Assembly (NCBI GenBank): GCA_902791215.1 | Contig: CADAUZ010000026.1 | Coordinates: 62,001 to 126,000 of the forward strand | DNA: 64,000 nt | From: Oscillospiraceae bacterium | GTDB lineage: Bacteria; Bacillota; Clostridia; Oscillospirales; Oscillospiraceae | Direction: 5' to 3' | Part shown: piece by piece, positions 15,787 through 22,887 of the stretch | How positions within the stretch are numbered: the first letter of the stretch is position 1 | Layout: each line of letters begins with the position of its first letter | Translations under genes and position numbers: made by a program | Notes under the pieces: model-generated | Told to the model about the DNA's origin: nothing | What the model saw: the letters and a program-made list of their open reading frames with translations, nothing else | Database searches by the model: none

Positions 15787-17271
15787 ATGAACATAAAACG
15801 ACTTTACAACGAAAACCGCCTGCCCTTCTTTGCGTCGCTGGGCTTTGGGCTGCTGGCCTACGGCTTCTGCATGACGAACAAGATCCCCGTGGGGGATGAT
15901 CTGAACCCCCTGGGCCTCTTCGGCAAGGGGATCACCACGCCCTCCGGGCGCTACGGGCTGGAGCTTCTGCGCTTTGTGATGCCTGATGTGTCCATGCCCT
16001 GGATCTACGGGCTGATGAGCATTGTGCTGCTCGCGGCGGCGGTGTGCGTCACGGTGCGGCTGTTTGAGATCAAAAGCCCGGTTCTGCAAATTCTGCTTGC
16101 CGGGGCCTTCGCCACCTTCCCCGCCCAGGCGGGCACCATGCTCTATACCTTCACCGCCGCGCCCTACGCCGTCTCTCTGCTGCTGACCGTGACGGGCGTG
16201 TGGTATTTTATCACGGGCAGACGGGGACGCTGGATCGTTTCTCCCCTGCTGATCGGCTTTTCGTGCAGCATCTATCAGGGCTACTTCTCCATCGCCGCGA
16301 GCTTTTGCGTGATCTATATGATCGTGCAGCTCTGCCGCACAAAGAAAACTGCGCTCGCGGTTTTCCGCGAGGGCGTGATGATGCTCGCGATGCTGCTGCT
16401 TTCGCTTGCGCTCTACGGTCTTGCGCTGCTGGCGGCCTTGAAGCTGCTGAATCTTCCGCTTTTGCAGGAGGCCGTCAACGATTCCCTGAGCTTCCCGCGG
16501 CGCTTTCTGGTGGTGTACAAATCCTGGCTCATGACCTTCTTCGACGGGCGCTTCGGCTATGTGCCGAACAAGGTCTCGCGCGTGATGCACCTGGCATTAT
16601 TGCTGGTCGTCGGCGTCACGATGCTCGCGCAGCTTCGGAAGAAGGGCGACCTGCCCTCCCTGGGGCTTGCGGGGCTGTGCCTGTTTCTCTGGCCGTTGAG
16701 CTGCTACTGCCTGTATCTGCTGGCGGACAGCGGCTTTATCCACTCTCTGTCGCTGTACAGCTTTGCGTCGCTGTATGTCCTGTGCGCGGCGCTGCTGGAC
16801 GGGTGGAAGCCTGCTCCGGCCCCGGCGCTCAGGCGCCTTGCGGCGCTGGCGCTCACGGTGATCCTCTGCGGGAACATTTATTACGCAAACGCCCTGTATC
16901 TGCGCTATTATCTGCGCTTTGAGGAACTCAAGAGCTTTTACACGACGCTCCTTACGCGCGTCATGGAGACCCCCGGCTTTGCTGAGGGCGACCGCCTTGC
17001 CCTCGTGGGCGACGCCCCCACGCTCCGCTATGACATTGACCGGCACTTCACCGACGCGCCCTTGCAGCTTCCGAGTCTGGAGCTGGGGAGCGTGGCCTAC
17101 GCCGAGGACATCATCAGTCAGTATCTGGGCTGTGACATCCCCTTCGCCTCGGAGGAAGAGGCGGCGGCGCTGGAGACGGACGGCATGCCCGTCTACCCCT
17201 ATGACGGCTCGGTGCAGCGCATGGGAGACGTGATCGCGGTCAAATTTTCCGACAAGGAGGCCGACGCATGA
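15787..17271 (+). CDS. GtrII-like (glucosyltransferase-domain) membrane protein
   Basis: A ~494-residue integral membrane protein with about ten hydrophobic segments. It resembles the GtrII/glucosyltransferase-domain family: GFCMTNKIPVGDDLNP near the start, RYGLELLRF and CSIYQGYFSIAA, then an extracytoplasmic C-terminal domain (about 395-494). Such proteins transfer glucosyl or related groups from lipid carriers to surface glycans. The start is uncertain: the ATG at 15787 has no visible ribosome-binding site, nor does the in-frame ATG at 15736. The peptide cassette ends right before the gene and may have displaced its native leader. The stop overlaps the next start as ATGA. Confidence 0.65.
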   Translation: MNIKRLYNENRLPFFASLGFGLLAYGFCMTNKIPVGDDLNPLGLFGKGITTPSGRYGLELLRFVMPDVSMPWIYGLMSIVLLAAAVCVTVRLFEIKSPVLQILLAGAFATFPAQAGTMLYTFTAAPYAVSLLLTVTGVWYFITGRRGRWIVSPLLIGFSCSIYQGYFSIAASFCVIYMIVQLCRTKKTALAVFREGVMMLAMLLLSLALYGLALLAALKLLNLPLLQEAVNDSLSFPRRFLVVYKSWLMTFFDGRFGYVPNKVSRVMHLALLLVVGVTMLAQLRKKGDLPSLGLAGLCLFLWPLSCYCLYLLADSGFIHSLSLYSFASLYVLCAALLDGWKPAPAPALRRLAALALTVILCGNIYYANALYLRYYLRFEELKSFYTTLLTRVMETPGFAEGDRLALVGDAPTLRYDIDRHFTDAPLQLPSLELGSVAYAEDIISQYLGCDIPFASEEEAAALETDGMPVYPYDGSVQRMGDVIAVKFSDKEADA

Positions 17272-18281
17272 GAAAAGCGAGTCTTGACGTGTGCCGGGTG
17301 CTGGCCTGCATGATGGTGGTGCTGGGGCACACGGGAATGCTGTTCTGGGACTTTGATCCCGCTGCCCCCGCCTGGGCCGCCTACAATCTGCTGTGCGTGT
17401 TCCTGCGCTCGTCGGTGCTGCTGTTTTTCATGGTCAGCGGCACGCTGTTCCTCGGGCGCGAGAAGCTGGATTTCAAGAAGCATCTCAAGCGCGCCGGGCA
17501 CATGCTGGTCCTGTATTATGTCTGGTCGCTGATCTTGAACGGCATTGACGCCCTGTTCCTCCACTACCATACACCGGGCGAGGCGTTTCTGCCGCTGGTG
17601 CTGCGGGGCTACTTTCACCTTTGGTTCCTGCCCACGATGGCCATGTGCTACTGCGCACTGCCGCTGCTGCACGGGATGCTCCACGGCAATCACGACAACG
17701 TGCGAAAAGGCGCAATTTTGCTTGCCGCCATCGTCTGCGTGCAGGCGACCTTGAACGCTCTGCCCGATAAGCCCGAATGGCTTGCGGCCCTCATTGCACC
17801 CTACGATTTTCGCTACTACCGCTACTTTGTGATGATGCCGCTGGGCTATGTGCTGTACAAGGAGACGCTCTCCAAAAAGCAGCTCACGGCCCTGGGCTGC
17901 GCCTCTCTTGCGGCAGCGCTGCTGATCGCGTTTTTGAACCGGCGCTATGCCATCTCCATCGGCGCGGCCTCGGACGCGCTGTATGAGGATCTGTCGATCT
18001 CGTCCGCGCTCACGGCGGCCTTTCTCTTCTGCCTGTGCAAGCGCATCGAGACCCTGCCGCCGAAGCTCTGGGGCTTTGTCAAGACCTTCTCGGCCTGCTC
18101 CTTCGGGATGTATCTCATGCACCCCATCTTCCTCGACGCCGTGCGCAGCCGGCACTTTGACCTCACGCGGTACAGCGCCGTGTGGCTCTACCCGCTCTGC
18201 TATGTCTGCTTCCTGCTCATCCCGCTCGGGATAAGCTGGGTCATGCTGAAAGTGCCGGGACTGAGAAAACTGGTCACATGA
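17268..18281 (+). CDS. Acyltransferase family 3 membrane protein
   Basis: A 337-residue membrane protein of the acyltransferase-3 family. ASLDVCRVLACMMVVLGHTG carries the early D, R and H; it has FFMVSGTLFL, a HLWFLPTMAM segment, and a late SFGMYLMHPIFLD block. It is translationally coupled (ATGA) to the GtrII-like gene, so it probably acylates the same surface glycan. It is closely similar in layout to the acyltransferase at 9427-10440 and may be its paralogue. Confidence 0.85.
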   Translation: MRKASLDVCRVLACMMVVLGHTGMLFWDFDPAAPAWAAYNLLCVFLRSSVLLFFMVSGTLFLGREKLDFKKHLKRAGHMLVLYYVWSLILNGIDALFLHYHTPGEAFLPLVLRGYFHLWFLPTMAMCYCALPLLHGMLHGNHDNVRKGAILLAAIVCVQATLNALPDKPEWLAALIAPYDFRYYRYFVMMPLGYVLYKETLSKKQLTALGCASLAAALLIAFLNRRYAISIGAASDALYEDLSISSALTAAFLFCLCKRIETLPPKLWGFVKTFSACSFGMYLMHPIFLDAVRSRHFDLTRYSAVWLYPLCYVCFLLIPLGISWVMLKVPGLRKLVT

Positions 18282-18317
18282 AACGTAATAGAGCTGTGAA
18301 GGAAAAACGGTTGCCAT

Positions 18318-18521
18318 TGTAGGGGCCGACGCCCTCGGCGGCCCGTGCGGAACAACTCGAAAACGCGCAGAAATCCCCGGCGAAAAACGCACAAATGTGG
18401 CGGATTTTGCCGGCGTGTAATTATTGCGTTTTCTTTGCCGGGCCGCCGAGGGCGTCGGCCCCTACGGTGTTGATATTACTGTGTTCTTGATGAAGGGGAC
18501 TTTTTTCACAGTCCCATTCGT
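18318..18521. repeat. Palindromic repeat family 2, copy 1
   Basis: A TGTAGGGGCCGACGCCC arm (from 18318) returns inverted as GGGCGTCGGCCCCTAC (to 18465), enclosing about 90 unrelated bases. It is followed by a right flank, GTGTTGATATTACTGTG, shared with the copy at 52027. No coding potential. Confidence 0.85.
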
Positions 18522-19370
18522 TTACAGGCATTGCCCCAGCACTTCCCCGAGCTTGACCGGGGTCTCGAGGCCGTTTTCGGTGTTTTCAAATAATTCTCTG
18601 TCCAGCTCCGCGCGGTCCTTCTGCAAAAGCAAAACCACGGTGCTGCCGCCGTAGAGGAAGCGGCCCTTTTCCTCGCCGCGCCGGAACGTGACGCCCGCAC
18701 CCTTGTAGTTCTCCACGCGCCCGACCAGCATGGCGCCGACCTCGATCTGGGCAAGGCGGCCGAAGTTTTTCGTGTCCATGATCGTATACTCCCGGCAGTT
18801 GCGGGTGAAGACCGGCAGAGCCGCGAGGGCAATGGGCCGCACGGTGTGAAGCTCCCCGGGCAGGAAACGTTTGCTCACGATCACACCGTCGTCCAGGTAG
18901 GCGTAGCGGTGGTAGTGCTGCACGCACAGGCGGAAGACCAGGCACACGCCGTCCTGAAAATCCGCGGCGGCGGGATCATCCCCGAGCAGATCCGCGATGG
19001 TGTAGCGGCTCTGCTTGATGGGCAGCACAAGACCGTCCGTGATGGGATAGGCGCTCAGAAGCCCGTCGCACGGGGCCATGAAGCTTTCAGCATCGTCCGG
19101 GACGGGGCGCAGGCTTTTGCGGATCGGGCGGCAGAAAAAGGCGTTGAAGCAGTCGTACCTCACCGGCAGATAGTCCGCCATATTGATGCCGACGGCGCGG
19201 GCAAAGGGCTTAATGAGCGGACGCGACAGCGGCGAGTCCATGAATCTGCCCGCAAGCTTTGATACCGGGCGGGACGCCGCGATTTTCAGCAAGGCCCGTC
19301 CCGCCTTCTTTTCGTATAAAAAACGCAGCGCCGCCCCGGCGGGGAGCGGCGCGATGCCCTGACGCTTCAT
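18522..19370 (-). CDS. psd: Phosphatidylserine decarboxylase proenzyme
   Basis: A 282-residue enzyme that makes phosphatidylethanolamine from phosphatidylserine at the membrane. It has the self-processing site as YGGSTVVLL (LGST-like; the Ser becomes the pyruvoyl group), FMAPCDGLLSAYPI and LCVQHYHRYAYLDDG with the conserved His. The ATG at 19370 overlaps the pssA stop as ATGA, so translation is coupled to the gene that supplies its substrate. A longer upstream reading frame is only the antisense/other-frame part of pssA. Confidence 0.92.
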   Translation of the reverse strand: MKRQGIAPLPAGAALRFLYEKKAGRALLKIAASRPVSKLAGRFMDSPLSRPLIKPFARAVGINMADYLPVRYDCFNAFFCRPIRKSLRPVPDDAESFMAPCDGLLSAYPITDGLVLPIKQSRYTIADLLGDDPAAADFQDGVCLVFRLCVQHYHRYAYLDDGVIVSKRFLPGELHTVRPIALAALPVFTRNCREYTIMDTKNFGRLAQIEVGAMLVGRVENYKGAGVTFRRGEEKGRFLYGGSTVVLLLQKDRAELDRELFENTENGLETPVKLGEVLGQCL

Positions 19371-20062
19371 TTTCCGATCACCTTCCAGAACAGCAGCAGG
19401 AAAAACTCCAGTGCGCCGATGCCGACCATGATGAGTATGCCGCGAAGTCCCGGCTTTGCCACCCGGATCGGCGTGATGAACAGCGCCCCCGTCAGGATGC
19501 TCGCCGCGAGGTAGACGACGGTGATGTCCGCCTTTGTCAGGTACTGCAGCAGCAGCACGAAGGGAAAAATCAGCGCCGCCGAGGTCACGGGAAGGCCCAG
19601 GTACTCCTTGCGGGCGGTCTTCTCTTTGCTCTGCCGCTCCTCCTCGGTCACGTTGTAGTAGGCCAGGCGGATCATCGCCGCCAGCACGTACAGCACCAGG
19701 AAAGCATGCAGCACGAATTTCCAGGAGGCGGTCTCCCAACGCACGGGCAGGCCCTCCAGCATGTTCGTCAGGTACGGGGACACGCGGATGAGCGCCGCGC
19801 CGATGCAGGCGGGCAGTACGCCGAAGGCCACCAGATCGGACAGGGAGTCGATCTGAATGCCGAAGTCCATCTCCATCTTGGTCCTGCCCTTTTTGGTGCG
19901 CGCGACCTTGCCGTCAAAGGCGTCGCACAGCCCGCAGAACAGCAGGAAGAAGCAGCCGTAATACGGATGCCCGCCGCCGGAGAGCGACACAACGATGCCC
20001 GTTGTCGCCGACAGCAGCGAGAAATAGGTCAGGATCACGGTATAGTCATAGAATCCGATCAT
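19367..20062 (-). CDS. pssA: CDP-diacylglycerol-serine O-phosphatidyltransferase
   Basis: A 231-residue membrane enzyme that makes phosphatidylserine from CDP-diacylglycerol and serine. The CDP-alcohol phosphotransferase motif DG..AR........G...D...D is seen in FDGKVARTKKGRTKMEMD and the following IQIDSLSD. About seven hydrophobic segments follow. I choose the ATG at 20062 (AGGAAGG upstream) over the in-frame TTG at 20089. It heads the pssA-psd pair for phosphatidylethanolamine synthesis. Confidence 0.93.
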   Translation of the reverse strand: MIGFYDYTVILTYFSLLSATTGIVVSLSGGGHPYYGCFFLLFCGLCDAFDGKVARTKKGRTKMEMDFGIQIDSLSDLVAFGVLPACIGAALIRVSPYLTNMLEGLPVRWETASWKFVLHAFLVLYVLAAMIRLAYYNVTEEERQSKEKTARKEYLGLPVTSAALIFPFVLLLQYLTKADITVVYLAASILTGALFITPIRVAKPGLRGILIMVGIGALEFFLLLFWKVIGK

Positions 20063-20421
20063 GGGTGTGTTTCCTTCCTGAGATTTCAAAGCACAGCATG
20101 TCTTGTATTGTCAACCTTTCGACAAAATATCTTAGCATAAGACACGCTTTTTTTCAATCCCAAAATATGCCGCAAGCACGGTCGTTTCACACACTCCGGC
20201 CAGGGGGGAGTTCAGAGGGGGAACACCCTCTGATTTTTCGCCTCGCAAGGCGAAAAACAAATAGAATCGTTTTTGATGGGGCTTTGCCTCGGCAAAAACA
20301 CCCTGAGCCGAGTTGTACGAGGCCTCGCGCCGACCAAAGCGGGCCTTCGCCCGCTGCGATAAGCGCGAGTGACCTTCCTCGTTTTGACAAAATGCCATCC
20401 GGGCATTTTGTCAAAACGATC
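20063..20421. other. Intergenic block with several hairpins, no supported gene
   Basis: About 360 bases between pssA and the Lar-like gene. It holds a TTTTTCGCC/GGCGAAAAA palindrome (near 20236-20261), a GCGGGC/GCCCGC hairpin near 20340-20353, and a perfect 17-bp stem with loop ATCCG at 20380-20418. Short reading frames exist in several frames but none has a ribosome-binding site or a recognisable product. It may be a repeat or a structured RNA. Confidence 0.5.
20380..20418. repeat. Perfect 17-bp inverted repeat
   Basis: CGTTTTGACAAAATGCC (20380-20396) and its exact reverse complement (20402-20418) surround a 5-base loop. It lies 3 bases beyond the stop of the Lar-like gene. No T-run follows, so it is not a standard terminator. 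Confidence 0.85.
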
Positions 20422-20646
20422 TTAGTCGCCGATGCCGCTGCGCATGATCTTGCCGAAGTTCCAGAGCCGTGCCGCGCTGCGGGCCGCTTCCGCGCGGTCC
20501 TCGGGCTTTTTATACTCGATCTGCGCCGTCTGCGCGCCGCAGTCCAGGCACATGGCGTACCAGCACCAGCCCTGCTCCTCCTCCAGAAGCCCGGCCCCGC
20601 CGCAGTAGGGGCAGTCGTGCAAAATCAGTTCCTCGTGCAGGTTCAT
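20422..20646 (-). CDS. Lar-like zinc-ribbon protein
   Basis: A 74-residue protein with two CxxC pairs, DCPYCGGAGLL and AMCLDCGAQT, followed by a helix EAARSAARLWNFGKI. This is the pattern of Lar-family restriction-alleviation-like proteins (C..C at the start, W-N at the end), common in phages and mobile elements of Firmicutes. Here it stands alone with no phage genes nearby. AGGAGG precedes the ATG. A true anti-restriction role is not shown. Confidence 0.65.
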   Translation of the reverse strand: MNLHEELILHDCPYCGGAGLLEEEQGWCWYAMCLDCGAQTAQIEYKKPEDRAEAARSAARLWNFGKIMRSGIGD

Positions 20647-20683
20647 GGTTTTATCCTCCTGTTATTTTTCCAATTATGAGTAT

Positions 20684-20732
20684 CGACTTTAATTTTCACT
20701 TTCCACTTTACACTTTACACTTTTCACTTTAC
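20684..20732. repeat. GAAAAGTGGAAAGTG-type repeat, right half only
   Basis: TTTTCACTTTCCACTTTACAC followed by further CACTTT units; this matches the right end of the complete copy at 27029-27140. It lies just downstream of acyP (3 bases cover its stop region). Confidence 0.7.
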
Positions 20733-21019
20733 CATTCATCGTCCCGGGTGACGAAGCCGCGCTCGTCCGGCTCGACCGGGATCAGGCGGCTGTTGATGTC
20801 TTCGATGCGTATCCAAGGGGCGCGCTCAAGCGTCCGGAGCACATGGTCAAGCTGGGCTTCCGTCCCCTGCAGCTCCATGGACACGGTGCCGACATAGTCG
20901 TTTCGCACCCAGCCGGTACAGCCCGTGGCATTGGCCGCCTGCCTTGCCCGCCAGCGAAAGCCCACGCCCTGGACAACGCCGGTGAAAATCAGATGGCGGC
21001 GTATCAGCTTTTCCTGCAT
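20729..21019 (-). CDS. acyP: Acylphosphatase
   Basis: A 96-residue cytoplasmic enzyme that hydrolyses acyl phosphates. It has the signature FTGVVQGVGFRWRARQAA, including the phosphate-binding loop VQGVGFR with the catalytic Arg, then GCTGWVRNDYVGTVSMELQG with the catalytic Asn. GGGAGG lies 8 bases before the ATG. Confidence 0.93.
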   Translation of the reverse strand: MQEKLIRRHLIFTGVVQGVGFRWRARQAANATGCTGWVRNDYVGTVSMELQGTEAQLDHVLRTLERAPWIRIEDINSRLIPVEPDERGFVTRDDEW

Positions 21020-21111
21020 CGTTCGGACCTCCCGGCTTATTTCTTTTTGATTTTACTGAATCCTCTGCCGAAAAGCAAGAGCTTTTCATAAAAAGCCGCC
21101 TCAGTCCTCCC

Positions 21112-21187
21112 TGTCATCCTGAGCGGAGCGAAGGATCTTTGATCGCCGGGCTGCAAGTCAAGATTCTTCGCTGCGCTCAGAATGACA
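21112..21187. repeat. Palindromic repeat family 3 (GTCATCCTGAGCG...CTCAGAATGACA), copy 1
   Basis: TGTCATCCTGAGCGGAGCGA pairs with TTCTTCGCTGCGCTCAGAATGACA in an imperfect long hairpin. Other copies are at 25944-26024 and 43953-44021. It is intergenic and non-coding. Confidence 0.85.
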
Positions 21188-21223
21188 CGGTATACTGAGA
21201 CGGCAGTCTTTCATGTTATGTCG

Positions 21224-21445
21224 TTATTTCCTGATCCCGTCCTGGACGATGCCCGCCACCTCGGGAATCCATTCGTGGATGAACAGTTCCGCGTCCACAT
21301 TGTGCTGCTCGGCGATGTACTCCTCAAGAGTCGAGCCGATGCGGTCAAAGTCCGCGCCCGTCAGCACGCCGACACCGGCGCACACGGCGCCGACGGCAAT
21401 GCAGATGACCACGATGACCAGGATGATATTCCAGCCCTTTTTCAC
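21224..21445 (-). CDS. Small single-pass membrane protein
   Basis: A 73-residue protein beginning with GTG at 21445, overlapping the previous stop as GTGA, with GGAGGTG upstream. One transmembrane helix (about residues 6-29) is followed by a ~43-residue acidic tail containing DFDRIGSTLEEYIAEQ. It is coupled to the HAAS-like gene and may act with it. No function is recognised. Confidence 0.7.
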   Translation of the reverse strand: MKKGWNIILVIVVICIAVGAVCAGVGVLTGADFDRIGSTLEEYIAEQHNVDAELFIHEWIPEVAGIVQDGIRK

Positions 21446-22665
21446 GCCGACACCTCCTTATAGCACAGCTTGCGCCCAAGCGCCACGACCCGGCGGATGA
21501 AGCCGGGGATCGCGCCGATCAGCAGCCAGATGAAGGTCCAGGCCAGCAGCAGGCCGATGGCCGTGGACGCCAGCGACAGACCGAACACCAGCAGGATATC
21601 CGCGAACACCGTGAAGCCGAAGGCCGCGATCAGACCGCTGATGCCGACGCAGCCGAAGACAGCAGCCATGCTCAGCGTGAACAGCGCCGCCGACAGGATC
21701 AGCCCCAGGACCAGAAGCCCCAGCGGGATCGCCACTATAATGAACAGGATCAGCAGCGGCACGTTTGCCTCCCGCTCGGCAGGGCCGGTCAGGTCCGGCA
21801 GGTCGTCCTTCACGGCGGTCGGCTTTTTGCGCTGCGGCTGCGTACGCGGCGTATACTCCTCCTGTACCTGGACACGCGCCGGATGCGTCTCCGGTTCCAG
21901 GGACAGGGTACTGACATCCACATGATGCCGCTTTTCCTGCACATGTGCGCTCGCGGGCTCTTCCTTCTTTGCGGCCCGCTCCGGCAGCGGCCGGGGAGCG
22001 TCCTCATCCGGGATCGACGGGCTCTCCGTCGGGGTGCTTGCCGTCTGCACAGGGGCGGCAAAATCGTCATTGATCGTAAAGTCCTTGAGGAAGGCGTCCA
22101 CATCGGAGAGCTTGTCCGCCTCCGGGGCGGGGGCTTCCTCCACAGCCGGGGTTACCGGTTCGGAGGGCGGCACGGGGACAGCGGGCGGCGGCGTAAGGGG
22201 TGCGCTCTCGCCTTCCCTGTCCTCATCGGGGTAGAAGGCGGACTCATGGGTGTGCGGCCTGTCAGGCTCCGCGCTCTCGGTATGGTCTTCGGGCAGGATG
22301 CCGAGGTTGAGGCTTTCAAACACATTCTCCGTGGCAGCCGGGTCGTTGAAGAGAGGACTCTGCCCCTCCTCCGGCTTTTGCTCTGCGGGAACGAGCGCGA
22401 GTGCGTCGCGGCGCAGGTCCTCGATCACCAGCTGATAAGCGGGCTCCTGCCCGTCGTCGGTCTGGTACTTGCGGTCCCTCGAATCATAGGCGCGGGCGAG
22501 GTTCACCGCCTGGCGCGTCGGGGAGACCAGCAGCTGGAGCACAGCCGTTTCGTTGCCTACCTCATCAAATATTTCATTATACAGCTCGAGCGCACGGGCC
22601 CTGTCGTCCTCCTGCATGAAGGTCAGCAGTTTCCCGAGCTCTGCCAGAAATCTCTGTTTGTTAAT
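21442..22665 (-). CDS. HAAS/DUF1700-like membrane protein, probably starting at AUU
   Basis: A ~407-residue protein. The N-terminal helical region (NKQRFLAELGKLL, then LELYNEIFDE) resembles the HAAS/DUF1700 domain, where homologues begin M-x-K-Q-x-F-L. A long acidic/Pro linker (about 130-290) follows, then about four C-terminal transmembrane helices and a basic tail. The start is unusual. An 8-base Shine-Dalgarno GGAGGTGA (22671-22678) sits 5 bases before ATT at 22665, exactly where homologues have Met. In-frame GTG (22674) overlaps that Shine-Dalgarno and has none of its own. Much longer upstream frames are antisense to proS. Confidence 0.65.
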   Translation of the reverse strand: MNKQRFLAELGKLLTFMQEDDRARALELYNEIFDEVGNETAVLQLLVSPTRQAVNLARAYDSRDRKYQTDDGQEPAYQLVIEDLRRDALALVPAEQKPEEGQSPLFNDPAATENVFESLNLGILPEDHTESAEPDRPHTHESAFYPDEDREGESAPLTPPPAVPVPPSEPVTPAVEEAPAPEADKLSDVDAFLKDFTINDDFAAPVQTASTPTESPSIPDEDAPRPLPERAAKKEEPASAHVQEKRHHVDVSTLSLEPETHPARVQVQEEYTPRTQPQRKKPTAVKDDLPDLTGPAEREANVPLLILFIIVAIPLGLLVLGLILSAALFTLSMAAVFGCVGISGLIAAFGFTVFADILLVFGLSLASTAIGLLLAWTFIWLLIGAIPGFIRRVVALGRKLCYKEVSA

Positions 22666-22670
22666 AGGGG

Positions 22671-22724
22671 TCACCTCCAACCGGTGTTCATCGTGATTAT
22701 ACCTTTTCCTGTTCGTTTGGTCAA
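22671..22724 (-). promoter_or_regulatory. Promoter and ribosome-binding site of the HAAS-like gene
   Basis: TTGACC (22719-22724), 17-base spacer, TATAAT (22696-22701), then GGAGGTGA (22671-22678). The predicted RNA start is within a base or two of ATG at 22691, giving a 6-codon ORF (MNTGWR) whose stop overlaps the Shine-Dalgarno sequence. Confidence 0.75.
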
Positions 22725-22790
22725 GATAAATATTACAAAAAAAAGACAAAAATTTTCGACCGGCTTCGTCAAATGACTTTTTTGTAAGGC

Positions 22791-22819
22791 TTGACAAGCA
22801 CTCCTTACCGCTATAAAAT
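22791..22819 (+). promoter_or_regulatory. Promoter of proS
   Basis: TTGACA (22791-22796), 17-base spacer, TAAAAT (22814-22819), about 70 bases before the proS start. I see no T-box elements in the leader. Confidence 0.85.
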
Positions 22820-22887
22820 ACGAAGACACGGCGCATTGAGCCGACATTACGGCGGGGCAAGGGCCCTGGCGATTGAGAGGTAGTTTT

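Noticed and set aside
20132-20414. Several overlapping short frames in the hairpin block
   Set aside because: Frames on one strand in three phases, no ribosome-binding sites and no recognisable product; the palindromes explain the openness.
22820-22887. T-box in the proS leader
   Set aside because: The leader is only about 65 bases and lacks a specifier stem, T-box sequence or terminator.
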